This document shows positions 7,498-15,370 of a DNA stretch of 27,813 nucleotides, in pieces (positions within the stretch are counted from its first letter, which is position 1; every line of letters starts with the position of its first letter). The DNA comes from Curvibacter sp. (GTDB lineage Bacteria; Pseudomonadota; Gammaproteobacteria; Burkholderiales; Burkholderiaceae_C): the NCBI GenBank assembly GCA_003500955.1, contig DNQP01000124.1:1-27813 (forward strand), written 5' to 3'. The notes below the pieces were generated by a model, which did not search any database, was not told where the DNA came from, and worked only from the letters and a program-made list of their open reading frames with translations. The translations under genes were made by a program, and so were the position numbers.

Positions 7498-8622
7498 CTA
7501 GGCAGCATCCGCGGCCAGCGACAGCATGTGCCCGAGCCGCGGGTCGCTGCGGCCGCCCAGCAACTGCTGGTAGACCGCCTGCACAGCCGCGGGGCCGTGG
7601 TGCTGCTGCACCGCGATCCAGGGCCGCGCCGGGTTGGACACCGTGGCGATGAAGTCCTGCCAGCCCCTCAGCATGCGCTGGGCCAGCACCGCCCCGCCCC
7701 ACTCGGCGCTGCGCTTCTTGATCTGCGCCGGCGCAAAGAACAGGGTGGCGCGCGGTCCGGGAATATCCTTGGCGCCACCCAGTTCAGAAAGATGCGCAGC
7801 GCCGATCGAACAGCTGTAGCGCAGCTGCGCAAAGCGGGTGTGGATCTCGCGCCGCAGCGCCGCATTGCCCGCCAGGTCGACATAGACGCAAGGCGCATCG
7901 GCGGGCAGCTGCGCGAGCTGGCCGTAGCTCAGCACCTGCTGGTAGCAACCCAGGCTTTCGCAGAACGTCACGTTGGCGTCCGAGGTCAGCCCGATCACGT
8001 CAACCTCGCCACGCCGCGCCAGCTGGAAAGCCGTGCCGTAGGCCGTCTTGCTCGATGCGCTGGAGATCAGCATCAAGGCACGCCGGCCGGGCTCATCCGC
8101 CGCGCCGAAGTAGCGGTTGTCGGCCAGGAAATCATCGACCAGCCAGGACGTGATGAAGAGCGGGCGCAGCAAGGCCTGCAGGTCCTCGGTGTCGGCCGTG
8201 TAGAAGGGATCGGCCGCGCAGCGCATGTACTGGTTGTAGACGCCATGCAGACCGGCGCGGTGCGGCGCCTCGTCGAAGAAATGCGTCGCCGACACCTGGC
8301 CCGGCGTCAGGTCCACGCTGCTGGCCATGGGGAAGTAGCCGTAGAGCCGCTCACCCACCGCCAGCGCAGGATGGCGTGAGTCCTGCACCACCCCGAAACC
8401 CCAGACCGGAATGCGACCCCAGGCCGCGTCGTCGGCCACGGGGAAGAACTGCCAGTACTGCATCGCCTCGCCCATGGCCCCGTACGTGATGTTGTTGGTC
8501 GTCAGCGCGTAGCGTTCGATCGCCACGCGAACCTTCCCCTCGCTCAGGGGCGGCGGCGTGCCGCGGCGCAGGGTGGTGGTGCCGAGCTGGTCCTTGCGGA
8601 CAAGAAAATCAAGCGTCTCCAT
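7498..8622 (-). CDS. DUF2855 family protein, MDR-like
   Basis: 374 residues. The N-terminal pattern (KVRVAIERYALTTNNITYGAMG, the WGRIPVWGFGVV segment, then GERLYGYFPMAS) is that of DUF2855 proteins, which look like distant medium-chain dehydrogenase/reductases without the catalytic zinc ligands. The middle region, LMLISSASSKTAYGTAFQL, corresponds to the nucleotide-binding fold but lacks a clean GxGxxG. No substrate is known for the family. It converges with glxR (48-bp gap) and diverges from the receiver-TPR gene. Start ATG 8622 has only a weak AAGG upstream. Nothing links it to the gcl operon except position. Confidence 0.82.
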   Translation of the reverse strand: METLDFLVRKDQLGTTTLRRGTPPPLSEGKVRVAIERYALTTNNITYGAMGEAMQYWQFFPVADDAAWGRIPVWGFGVVQDSRHPALAVGERLYGYFPMASSVDLTPGQVSATHFFDEAPHRAGLHGVYNQYMRCAADPFYTADTEDLQALLRPLFITSWLVDDFLADNRYFGAADEPGRRALMLISSASSKTAYGTAFQLARRGEVDVIGLTSDANVTFCESLGCYQQVLSYGQLAQLPADAPCVYVDLAGNAALRREIHTRFAQLRYSCSIGAAHLSELGGAKDIPGPRATLFFAPAQIKKRSAEWGGAVLAQRMLRGWQDFIATVSNPARPWIAVQQHHGPAAVQAVYQQLLGGRSDPRLGHMLSLAADAA

Positions 8623-8646
8623 GCGGTGACCTTAAACCGGCGTCTC

Positions 8647-8664
8647 GCCCGGCGCAAGCCGGGC
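8647..8664. other. 7-bp GC stem with GCAA tetraloop
   Basis: GCCCGGC (8647-8653), loop GCAA, GCCGGGC (8658-8664) is a perfect stem with a GNRA-type loop when read on the plus strand. It lies in the divergent region between the DUF2855 gene and the receiver-TPR gene. Its role is unknown, and GC-rich short stems occur by chance in this genome. Confidence 0.45.
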
Positions 8665-8706
8665 CCGGCGCCTGCGCGACAGCTGTCGGCAGCCAAGGCG
8701 GCGCTG

Positions 8707-8712
8707 TATCAT
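8707..8712 (+). promoter_or_regulatory. Possible -10 for receiver-TPR gene
   Basis: TATCAT matches the -10 consensus at five of six positions and would start transcription near 8719, ahead of GGAGTGA at 8730-8736 and the ATG at 8745. No good -35 is seen 16-18 bp upstream, so this may need an activator. Confidence 0.35.
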
Positions 8713-8744
8713 TTCCGCTCCTCTGCAGTGGAGTGACAGACCGC

Positions 8745-10481
8745 ATGGGCCTGTACGACGACGATCTCTCCAACACCCGGGCGCTGGTCGTCGACGGCAA
8801 CCCCACCTCGCGCGCCATCCTGGTCAACCAGCTGCGCGAATTCGGTGTCGGCGCGGTGGAGCAGGCCACACGCTCTGTCGACGCACGCAAGGTGCTGGAG
8901 CTCAAGGCCTTCGACATCGTGCTGTGCGAGCAGTACTTCCAGCCCGGTACCCCCACCGGCCAGGATCTGCTCGACGACCTGCGGCGCCATCAGCTGCTGC
9001 CCTTTTCCACCGTCTTCATCATGGTCACGGGCGAGGCGACCTACGCCAAGGTGGCCGAGGCGGCCGAGTCCGCGCTCGACGGCTACCTGATCAAGCCCCA
9101 CACGGCTACGGGCCTGGCCGAGCGCCTGCACCTGGCACGCCAGCGCAAGGCCGCGCTGGCTGACATCTTTGCCGCCATCGAGGCCGACGACTACGAGCGT
9201 GGCGCGCGCCTGTGCCTGCAGCGCTTCGAGGCCCGCGCACCCTTCTGGCTCTATGCCGCACGCATCGGCGCCGAGCTGCTGATGCGCATCGAGCGCTACG
9301 ACGAGGCCCAGCGGCTCTACGACGCCGTGATCGCCGCCAAGACCCTGCCCTGGGCCAAGCTGGGCGTGGCCCGTTCGCAACTCGACAAGGGCGAGCCCAT
9401 GCGCGCGATCAGCACGCTGGAGAACCTGATCGGCGAGGAGCCCCGCTACGCCGACGCCTACGACGTGCTGGGGCGCGCGCAGTTCGAGCTGGGCAACCAC
9501 GAGCAGACTCTGGCCGCCTACAAGATGGCCTGCGCGGTCACGCCCTACTCCATCACGCGGCTGCAGAACCTGGGCCATATGTGCTTCTACAGCGGCGAGC
9601 GTGCCGAGGCCGAGAAGATCCTGGGCCAGTGCGCGCGGCTGGGCCTGGATTCCAAGATGTTCGACCCGCAGACCCTGGTGCTGCTGGCCTTCACACGGCT
9701 GGAGGCGCAGGACCGCAAGGGCCTGCAGCATTGCCGCGACGATTTCGTCAAGCTCATCGACCGCGACGAGAAGAACCCACGCCTGCAGCGCCTGGCCAAC
9801 ACCGTGGACGCGCTCATTCTCATCCTCGACCGCCAGTTCGCGCGCGCCGTCGAGGCGGTGCGCACCCAGGCCGGCAAGGTCAAGGCGCCGGACTTCGATG
9901 CCGAGTCCGCCACCAACCTCATCGCGCTCATGGCCCAGCTGGCCAACAAGGCCATCGAGCTCGACGACGTGGAGCCCGCGGTGGACGCGATGGGCATGCG
10001 CTTTTCCACCGGCCGCTCCATGAACGAGCTGCTGGCGGGCGCGGCCGGCGTGCATCCCCCCTATGCCGAGCGTCTGCGCGTGGCCGGCAGCCATGTGCTC
10101 AAGCTGGCCGAGACGGCCCTGACCCTGAGCCTGGGCGGCAACCCCTCGGGGGCCGTGCGCGACCTGCTGGCCCATGGCAACCAGACCCTCAACGCCAAGC
10201 TCATCGAGACCGCGCGCCTGGTGCTGCAACGCTACGAGGGCCGCATCCCCGAAGCGCTCGAGTTCGAGACCGCGGTGCAGGAATGGCGCCAGCAATACGG
10301 CAACCCGAGCCTGCGCCCGGCGCTGACCGAGCAGGGCCGCGCCGCCGGTGCGCTGAACCTGCGCGCCCAGGCCAAGACCGATGGCTCGCCGGCGGCCATC
10401 TTTGCGGCCGCAGAGGCCATGCACCAGGTGGCCGTGGCCATCGCGACCGAGTCACCGCCACCGGAGACCGGCAACCACTAG
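8745..10481 (+). CDS. Degenerate response-regulator receiver fused to TPR repeats
   Basis: 578 residues. Residues 10-130 are a CheY-like receiver: VVDGNP near the start, IMVTGEA with Thr95, and YLIKP with Lys117. The position equal to CheY Asp57 is Glu62 (VLCEQYF), and the usual acidic pair is Asp17-Gly18, so ordinary phosphorylation is unlikely. Residues of about 150-330 contain TPR-like helical pairs (for example YADAYDVLGRAQFELGNHEQ), followed by a long helical tail. Related receiver-TPR proteins are known in Pseudomonas and Burkholderiales, usually without a defined partner; there is no kinase gene next to it. ATG 8745 was chosen over GTG 8733 because GGAGTGA at 8730-8736 is correctly spaced only for 8745. 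It is probably a cytoplasmic scaffold protein. Confidence 0.86.
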   Translation: MGLYDDDLSNTRALVVDGNPTSRAILVNQLREFGVGAVEQATRSVDARKVLELKAFDIVLCEQYFQPGTPTGQDLLDDLRRHQLLPFSTVFIMVTGEATYAKVAEAAESALDGYLIKPHTATGLAERLHLARQRKAALADIFAAIEADDYERGARLCLQRFEARAPFWLYAARIGAELLMRIERYDEAQRLYDAVIAAKTLPWAKLGVARSQLDKGEPMRAISTLENLIGEEPRYADAYDVLGRAQFELGNHEQTLAAYKMACAVTPYSITRLQNLGHMCFYSGERAEAEKILGQCARLGLDSKMFDPQTLVLLAFTRLEAQDRKGLQHCRDDFVKLIDRDEKNPRLQRLANTVDALILILDRQFARAVEAVRTQAGKVKAPDFDAESATNLIALMAQLANKAIELDDVEPAVDAMGMRFSTGRSMNELLAGAAGVHPPYAERLRVAGSHVLKLAETALTLSLGGNPSGAVRDLLAHGNQTLNAKLIETARLVLQRYEGRIPEALEFETAVQEWRQQYGNPSLRPALTEQGRAAGALNLRAQAKTDGSPAAIFAAAEAMHQVAVAIATESPPPETGNH

Positions 10482-10505
10482 CACCAGCCCAAAGCGTCAG
10501 ACGGC

Positions 10506-10511
10506 TAGAAT
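10506..10511 (+). promoter_or_regulatory. -10 element of tRNA-Ser
   Basis: TAGAAT (five of six matches) lies 10 bp before the mature tRNA 5' end, giving a start near 10518. The -35 region is poor, so read-through from the receiver-TPR gene may contribute. Confidence 0.45.
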
Positions 10512-10521
10512 CGAGCCCTTC

Positions 10522-10609
10522 GGAGGTGTGGCAGAGTGGTCGATTGCACCGGTCTTGAAAACCGGCAACGGGCAACCGTTCGTGAGTTCGAATCTCACCG
10601 CCTCCGCCA
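10522..10609 (+). tRNA. tRNA-Ser (anticodon UGA)
   Basis: 88 nt with encoded CCA. The acceptor stem GGAGGTG pairs with CGCCTCC, the discriminator is G, and a long class II variable arm is present, as expected for serine. The anticodon loop CTTGAAA carries TGA at 10556-10558, flanked by the stem ACCGG/CCGGC. The T arm contains GTTCGAATC. Confidence 0.97.
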
Positions 10610-10618
10610 AAATCCCTG

Positions 10619-11005
10619 TCAGTCCATGGGCCCCTCAGCCCAGTGCGCATAGGCGAAGTTGCAGACGAAGGGCCCGCGGATGTCATGGGCCGCGCGCTGG
10701 CGTGCGAAGGCCTGCCGGAAGGCGGCGTCGAGTTCGCCGAGCGCCTTGGCGCTTTCATAGAGCGCTTCCACATCGACCAGGATGCGTTCGCCATTGTTTT
10801 CCACGTAGACCACGAGGCGGCGGCGTGATTTCGCGACGGCCATGTAGAACTCGGCGGGAGCGCCGGCGATGCCGCTCGCATGGAGGGCCTCATGCACGGC
10901 GAACTTTTCCTGAATGCTGAGCTTGAAGCGGTCGTCGGGATCGAGGCTTTCCACATCCGCGACCACCATCGCCCGCGCTACCTCGGCCAGATTTTGGGTA
11001 TGCAT
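10619..11005 (-). CDS. Uncharacterised 128-aa protein
   Basis: I do not recognise a family. ATG 11005 has a strong AAGGAG 7 nt upstream, which supports a real gene. The protein has no signal peptide or membrane segment. It looks like a small alpha/beta protein: an N-terminal helix (NLAEVARAMVVADVESL), a helical middle (SIQEKFAVHEALHASGI), a beta-like stretch (RRRLVVYVENNGERILVDVEAL), then an Ala/Arg-rich helix and an aromatic C-terminus. It ends 9 nt beyond the encoded CCA of the convergent tRNA-Ser. The gap of 135 bp to the CBS gene upstream leaves room for its own promoter. Confidence 0.75.
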   Translation of the reverse strand: MHTQNLAEVARAMVVADVESLDPDDRFKLSIQEKFAVHEALHASGIAGAPAEFYMAVAKSRRRLVVYVENNGERILVDVEALYESAKALGELDAAFRQAFARQRAAHDIRGPFVCNFAYAHWAEGPMD

Positions 11006-11140
11006 ATCTCATCTCCTTTCGGCGCACGAGATGGGGCCGAAGCGGGATGGATTCAAGAGCCGGGGCGGCGGGAGCCATCCAGCGCGTTTTCTGCCGGTGC
11101 AGGCCACGTGCTGTAGACCCCAGGGCCTGGTCGCCCCCGT

Positions 11141-11809
11141 TCAGCTCCAGAGATCCAGCGGCGGGTCGTGCACCACGGCCTGCAGGATGTCGCTGCGCGA
11201 GATGAAACCTGTGAGCTTGCCGTCTTCCGCCACCACGGGCAGGCCGGGCAGCCGGGTGTCGAGCAGGACACGGGCCACGCGACGCAGATCGGTGTCTTCG
11301 CTCACGGCAGGCACGGGGCTGATCATCACGGCCGCGACCGGTTCCATCAACAGGGCACGCCAGACCAGGGTGGAGGCATCGGGCTGGGGCAGACGGTCCA
11401 GGTTCAGGAGCTCGGCACGGGTCAGCAGGCCCACGAGCTCGCCGCTTTCGGCCAGCACAGGCGCCTGGCCCATGCCCTGCGCACCCAGCAGCTGCCAGGC
11501 CTCCAGCACGGTCATGTCCGGGCCCACGGTCTGGACCTGTCGGCTCATGACGTCGGCCACGCGGCTCAGGGGATGGCGCTCGGGGCCCTGGCCGCTGGCC
11601 TGGGCGTAGGCCGAGAGCGCGGCACCGGCGGCGTAGCTGCGCGCCTGCACGGGCGCCACGGCCTGGCGCAGGCTCGCTGCGGTCCCGCCAGTCTGCTCAT
11701 GGGCCTGCAGGCGACGCGTGCGCATCACGGAGCGCAGGGCGTCGACGCGCCAGAGGTCTTCCATCGCGCCACGGAAAATGCGCCCGCTTTCGCCGTAGAT
11801 CGAGAACAT
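11141..11809 (-). CDS. Protein with two CBS domains
   Basis: 222 residues. The C-terminal 140 hold a tandem CBS pair: the first begins VADVMSRQVQTVGPDMTVLEAWQLL and ends in GELVGLLTRAELL, the second runs from PVPAVSEDTDLRRVARVLL to GKLTGFISRSDIL. CBS pairs bind adenine nucleotides such as AMP, ATP or SAM and act as sensors; with no attached enzyme or channel domain the target is unknown. The N-terminal 80 residues (MFSIYGESGRIF onward) match nothing I know. Start ATG 11809 was chosen because GGAGGA lies 6-7 nt upstream; a longer frame to 11866 would cover its promoter. It has its own sigma70-type promoter after hemW. Confidence 0.88.
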   Translation of the reverse strand: MFSIYGESGRIFRGAMEDLWRVDALRSVMRTRRLQAHEQTGGTAASLRQAVAPVQARSYAAGAALSAYAQASGQGPERHPLSRVADVMSRQVQTVGPDMTVLEAWQLLGAQGMGQAPVLAESGELVGLLTRAELLNLDRLPQPDASTLVWRALLMEPVAAVMISPVPAVSEDTDLRRVARVLLDTRLPGLPVVAEDGKLTGFISRSDILQAVVHDPPLDLWS

Positions 11810-11837
11810 GCCGGTCCTCCTCTGCCTCGCTGAGCCG

Positions 11838-11866
11838 ACTATAGCGGGCCGCAGCCCACCCGCCAA
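11838..11866 (-). promoter_or_regulatory. Sigma70-type promoter of the CBS-domain gene
   Basis: On the minus strand TTGGCG (complement of 11861-11866) and TATAGT (complement of 11838-11843) are exactly 17 bp apart. Transcription would begin near 11831, leaving a leader of about 22 nt with GGAGGA before the ATG at 11809. The -35 touches the hemW stop codon. Confidence 0.62.
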
Positions 11867-13069
11867 TCAGGAAGCGGCGGACTCGGGCAGGAACAGGGCC
11901 TGCAGATCGCTGAGGAAATCGAAACCGCGCGCGGTGGGCTGCACGCGCTGCAGGTCGCGCGTGATCCAACCCTTGCGCTCGGCCTCCTCCAGCGCGCGCT
12001 GGATGGCCGTGAGGGCCAGGCCCGTGCGCTCGCCGAATTCGCTGAGCGAAAAACCCTGACGCAGGCGCAGGGCGTTGAGCATGAATTCGAAGGGCAGATC
12101 GGCACGCGCCACTTCCTCCTCCTGCGCGATGGCGTCGCCCGCGAGCGCGCGCTCCATGTACAGGCGCGGGTCGCGCGTGCGCACCTGGCGTACCACGCGA
12201 TGCGCAAAGCTGAGCTTGCCATGCGCGCCAGCGCCTATGCCCAGGTAGTCACCGAACTGCCAGTAGTTGAGGTTGTGACGGCAATGGTGGCCGGGCTGTG
12301 CGTAGGCCGACACTTCGTAGCGGTTCAGGCCGGCCAGGGCCGTGCGCTCGGTGATCAGGTCCAGCATGGCGTAGGCCGTGTCGTCCTCGGGCACCTCCGG
12401 CGGGTGCTTGGCGAAATAGGTGTTGGGCTCGATGGTCAGGTGGTAGATCGAGAGATGCGGCGGCGCGAACGCGAGCGCCTGGTCGATCTCCCCCCGCAAG
12501 CCCTCCAGCGTCTGCCCCGGCAAGGCGTACATCAGGTCCAGGTTCCAGGTATCGAAGCTGCGCGCGGCCTCTTCGAGCGCGGCCATGGCCTGGGCGCGGT
12601 CGTGCACGCGACCGATGCGTTTCAGATGCGCATCATCGAAGCTCTGCACACCGACCGAAAGGCGCGTCACGCCCGCGTCGCGGAAGGCGCGGAAGCGCTC
12701 CCTCTCGAACGTGCCGGGGTTGGCTTCGAGCGTGATCTCGCAGTCGGCCGGCAGCTTGAGACGGGCGCGGATGTCGGCCAGCAGACGGTCGATGGACGCC
12801 GGGCTGAACAGGCTGGGTGTGCCGCCGCCGATGAAGATGCTGTGCACGCTGCGGCCCCAGATCAGGGGCAGCGCGGCCTCCAAATCGGCGACGAGGGCGT
12901 CGAGGTAGCGCTGCTCGGGCAGCTCACCCGCGCGCAGCTCATGCGAATTGAAATCGCAGTAGGGGCATTTCTTGAGGCACCAGGGCAGGTGCACGTAGAG
13001 CGAAAGCGGCGGCAGGCTCGTGAGCTGCAGCGTGCCCGGACGCAGGTAGTGCTGGATGTCGCGCATCAC
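11867..13069 (-). CDS. hemW: Heme chaperone HemW (radical SAM, HemN-like)
   Basis: 400 residues. The radical-SAM cluster motif CLKKCPYC has cysteines at 31, 35 and 38, the CxxxCxxC pattern. It is followed by IFIGGGTPSLF, the strand EITLEANPGTFE and the LSVGVQSFDDAHLKRIGR segment, then the C-terminal HemN-like domain. Genes of this type were long annotated as coproporphyrinogen III oxidase; HemW lacks that activity in studied cases and delivers heme to membrane targets. It starts 7 bp after the rdgB stop and probably shares its transcript, an order (rdgB-hemW) common in proteobacteria. Confidence 0.93.
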   Translation of the reverse strand: MMRDIQHYLRPGTLQLTSLPPLSLYVHLPWCLKKCPYCDFNSHELRAGELPEQRYLDALVADLEAALPLIWGRSVHSIFIGGGTPSLFSPASIDRLLADIRARLKLPADCEITLEANPGTFERERFRAFRDAGVTRLSVGVQSFDDAHLKRIGRVHDRAQAMAALEEAARSFDTWNLDLMYALPGQTLEGLRGEIDQALAFAPPHLSIYHLTIEPNTYFAKHPPEVPEDDTAYAMLDLITERTALAGLNRYEVSAYAQPGHHCRHNLNYWQFGDYLGIGAGAHGKLSFAHRVVRQVRTRDPRLYMERALAGDAIAQEEEVARADLPFEFMLNALRLRQGFSLSEFGERTGLALTAIQRALEEAERKGWITRDLQRVQPTARGFDFLSDLQALFLPESAAS

Positions 13070-13076
13070 GCCGGAC

Positions 13077-13679
13077 TCATAGCCAGTTCTGCCGGATCAG
13101 CTCGACCATCTGGCGCGCCGCACGGCCGCGGTGGCTGTTAGCGTTCTTGACCTCAACAGGCAGCTGCGCAAAGGTCTGGCCGAACTCGGGGATGAACATC
13201 ACGGGATCGAAGCCGAAGCCGTTCGTGCCCCGGCGTTCGCGCGTGATCTCGCCGCGTACGCGGCCCACGGCCACCAGGGGCTCGGGGTCATCGGCCGAAC
13301 GCAGGGCCACCAGGGTGCTGACCATGGCGGCACGGCGGTTGGCGATGTCCCTCATCTGTTCCAGCAAGGCGGTGACGTTGTTGTCGTCACCCTTGGCATA
13401 GCCGTGCTGCGTGGCGTAGAAAGCCGTGTCCACGCCGGGCAGGCCGCCGAAGGCGTCCACGCACAGACCCGCATCGTCGGCGATGGCCGGCAGGCCACTG
13501 AGTCGGGCCGCATGACGCGCCTTGGCCAGGGCGTTCTCGAGAAAGGTGCGGTGCGGCTCTTCGGCCTCGGGAATGGCCAGCTCACCCTGGCGCACGAGCT
13601 CCAGGCCCAGCGGCGCGAACATCTCCTGCAGCTCGCGCAGCTTGCCGGCGTTGTTGGAGGCGAGGACGATCTTCTTCAT
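13077..13679 (-). CDS. rdgB: XTP/dITP pyrophosphatase (Ham1/RdgB)
   Basis: 200 residues, normal for the family. It hydrolyses non-canonical purine triphosphates (ITP, dITP, XTP) to monophosphates and keeps them out of DNA and RNA. Motifs: [14 protein letters not shown] at the start (substrate-binding Ser/Asn and Lys), [13 protein letters not shown] with the metal-binding Glu, [15 protein letters not shown] with the catalytic Asp, [10 protein letters not shown], and [11 protein letters not shown]. The start overlaps the rph stop by 4 bp (ATGA), indicating coupled translation. Neighbours rph and hemW are its usual partners. Confidence 0.96.
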   Translation of the reverse strand: MKKIVLASNNAGKLRELQEMFAPLGLELVRQGELAIPEAEEPHRTFLENALAKARHAARLSGLPAIADDAGLCVDAFGGLPGVDTAFYATQHGYAKGDDNNVTALLEQMRDIANRRAAMVSTLVALRSADDPEPLVAVGRVRGEITRERRGTNGFGFDPVMFIPEFGQTFAQLPVEVKNANSHRGRAARQMVELIRQNWL

Positions 13680-14404
13680 GCCTGGAGCGCCTCGGTCTGC
13701 AGGCGCACGAGCTCATTCACGCCCTGCTCGGCCAGGGCCAGCAGGGTGTCCATTTCCTGACGGCTGAAAGCGGCGCCCTCGGCCGTGCCCTGCACCTCGA
13801 TGAAGTGACCGGCGCCCGTCATCACCACATTCATGTCGGTGTCGCAGGCCGAGTCCTCGGTGTACTCCAGGTCGAGCAGGGGCGTGCCCTCGACGATGCC
13901 CACCGAGATGGCCGCGACCTGGCCCGTGATGGGTGAGGCGCTGATCTTGCCGGAGGCCAGCAGCGCGGTGACCGCGTCCTGCGCGGCAACGAAAGCGCCC
14001 GTGATGGCCGCGGTGCGCGTGCCACCGTCGGCCTGCAGCACGTCACAGTCGAGGGTGATGGTGCGTTCACCGAGCTTCTTCAGATCGAACACGGCGCGCA
14101 GCGAACGGCCGATCAGGCGCTGGATTTCCTGCGTGCGGCCCGTCTGCTTGCCACGTGCGGCCTCGCGGTCGCTGCGGGTGTGGGTGGCGCGCGGCAGCAT
14201 GCCGTACTCGGCCGTGACCCAGCCCTCGCCGCTGCCCTTCTTGTGCGGCGGCACACGCTCTTCCACCGAAGCGGTGCACAGCACCTTGGTGTGGCCGAAC
14301 TCGATCAGCACCGAACCCTCGGCGTGCATGGTGTAGCGGCGGGTGATGCGCACGGGGCGCAGCTGGTCGGCGGCACGGCCGCCCTGACGGATGTATGAGC
14401 TCAT
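13676..14404 (-). CDS. rph: Ribonuclease PH
   Basis: 242 residues. It is the phosphate-dependent 3'-5' exoribonuclease that trims tRNA 3' ends. Recognisable parts are the N-terminal [23 protein letters not shown], the core [36 protein letters not shown], and the acidic [18 protein letters not shown] region. It looks intact, unlike the frame-shifted allele of E. coli K-12. It begins 42 bp after the PP2C stop with AGGA before the ATG, and overlaps rdgB by 4 bp. Confidence 0.97.
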   Translation of the reverse strand: MSSYIRQGGRAADQLRPVRITRRYTMHAEGSVLIEFGHTKVLCTASVEERVPPHKKGSGEGWVTAEYGMLPRATHTRSDREAARGKQTGRTQEIQRLIGRSLRAVFDLKKLGERTITLDCDVLQADGGTRTAAITGAFVAAQDAVTALLASGKISASPITGQVAAISVGIVEGTPLLDLEYTEDSACDTDMNVVMTGAGHFIEVQGTAEGAAFSRQEMDTLLALAEQGVNELVRLQTEALQA

Positions 14405-14446
14405 GGCATTCCTGGAAATGTGGAGACCGGATCACCCGGCCAGCGG

Positions 14447-15370
14447 TCAGCCGTTGCGGCGCGCAGCCGTGCGGCGGATGGCCTCGTTGATCTCGGCGAT
14501 GGAGCGCTCGATGGCCTCGTCGTCCAGGTCCTCGACCAGCGAGGAGTCGACGACGCCAGCCTGCACGGTGGAAGCGAAGACGCCGTCGTTGATGCTGTCG
14601 GTCGAGACGCTGCCCTGGGTTTCCTCGAAGCTGTCGGGGGTTTCCCATTCCATCGCAATGACGGTGACGTTGTCGCTGGCCGAGCCGGCCTTCTCCAGCG
14701 CCTTCTCGACCAGGTCGGGGACGGCGCGCGCGACCTGCTTGAGGCCGAGGTCGTATGTGATCTCCACGTCAGACAGCGCACTCCACAGGCCGTCGGAACA
14801 CAGGAGGATGCGGTCGCCCTGCTGGAGGTTGATCGGGCCCATGACGTCGAACACCGGATTGGCCGGCGAACCCAGGCACGTGAACAGCACGTTGCGGTTG
14901 GTCTTGTCGCCGGTCTTGGCACCCGGTGGCACCTCGTCCTGGCGCTGTTCCATATAGGAATGGTCGCGTGTCCGCGCCAGCATCTCGCCGTCACGCACCA
15001 TGTACAGCCGGGAATCGCCGCAATGCACCCAGCTCACGCGATCACCCTGGACCAGGGCCGCGACGAAGGTGGTGCGCGGCGTGTCCAGCATGTTCTTGCT
15101 GGCGGCGTAGCTCAGGATCTGGCGATGGGCCAGCAGCACGGACGAGGCCAGGAAGGCGCGCGGGTCCTTGATGCCAGTCTTGGCTTCCTGCTGGAACGCA
15201 GCCGACACGACCTGCAGCGCAAGCTGGGCCGCGACCTCGCCCTCGGGGTGCCCGCCCATGCCGTCGGCCAGCAGGAACAGCGCCGCGTCCCGCGTGTAGC
15301 AATAGCCCATGCGGTCTTCGTTGGTGGCGCGGCCGCCGCGGCGGCTGACCTGGAAGACGGAGAATTTCAT
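14447..15370 (-). CDS. PP2C-type Ser/Thr protein phosphatase
   Basis: 307 residues, bacterial PPM (Stp1/PrpC-like). Metal- and phosphate-binding motifs are complete: ATNEDR (Glu18, Asp19), LADGMGGHPEGE (Asp36), HCGDSRLY (Asp119), CSDGLW (Asp193) and SDNVTVIAM (Asp233). No membrane segment is seen, so it is cytoplasmic. An acidic, Ser/Asp-rich tail of about 60 residues follows the catalytic core. Its ATG overlaps the stop of the kinase gene by 4 bp, so the two are translationally coupled and surely act as an opposed kinase/phosphatase pair. Substrates are unknown. Confidence 0.94.
   Translation of the reverse strand: MKFSVFQVSRRGGRATNEDRMGYCYTRDAALFLLADGMGGHPEGEVAAQLALQVVSAAFQQEAKTGIKDPRAFLASSVLLAHRQILSYAASKNMLDTPRTTFVAALVQGDRVSWVHCGDSRLYMVRDGEMLARTRDHSYMEQRQDEVPPGAKTGDKTNRNVLFTCLGSPANPVFDVMGPINLQQGDRILLCSDGLWSALSDVEITYDLGLKQVARAVPDLVEKALEKAGSASDNVTVIAMEWETPDSFEETQGSVSTDSINDGVFASTVQAGVVDSSLVEDLDDEAIERSIAEINEAIRRTAARRNG

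Noticed and set aside
8709..10424. 571-codon frame antisense to the receiver-TPR gene
   Set aside because: The sense frame has receiver and TPR motifs and a ribosome site; the antisense does not.
10610..11140. Integrated element at tRNA-Ser
   Set aside because: No integrase, no repeat of the tRNA 3' end and no clear composition change were seen.
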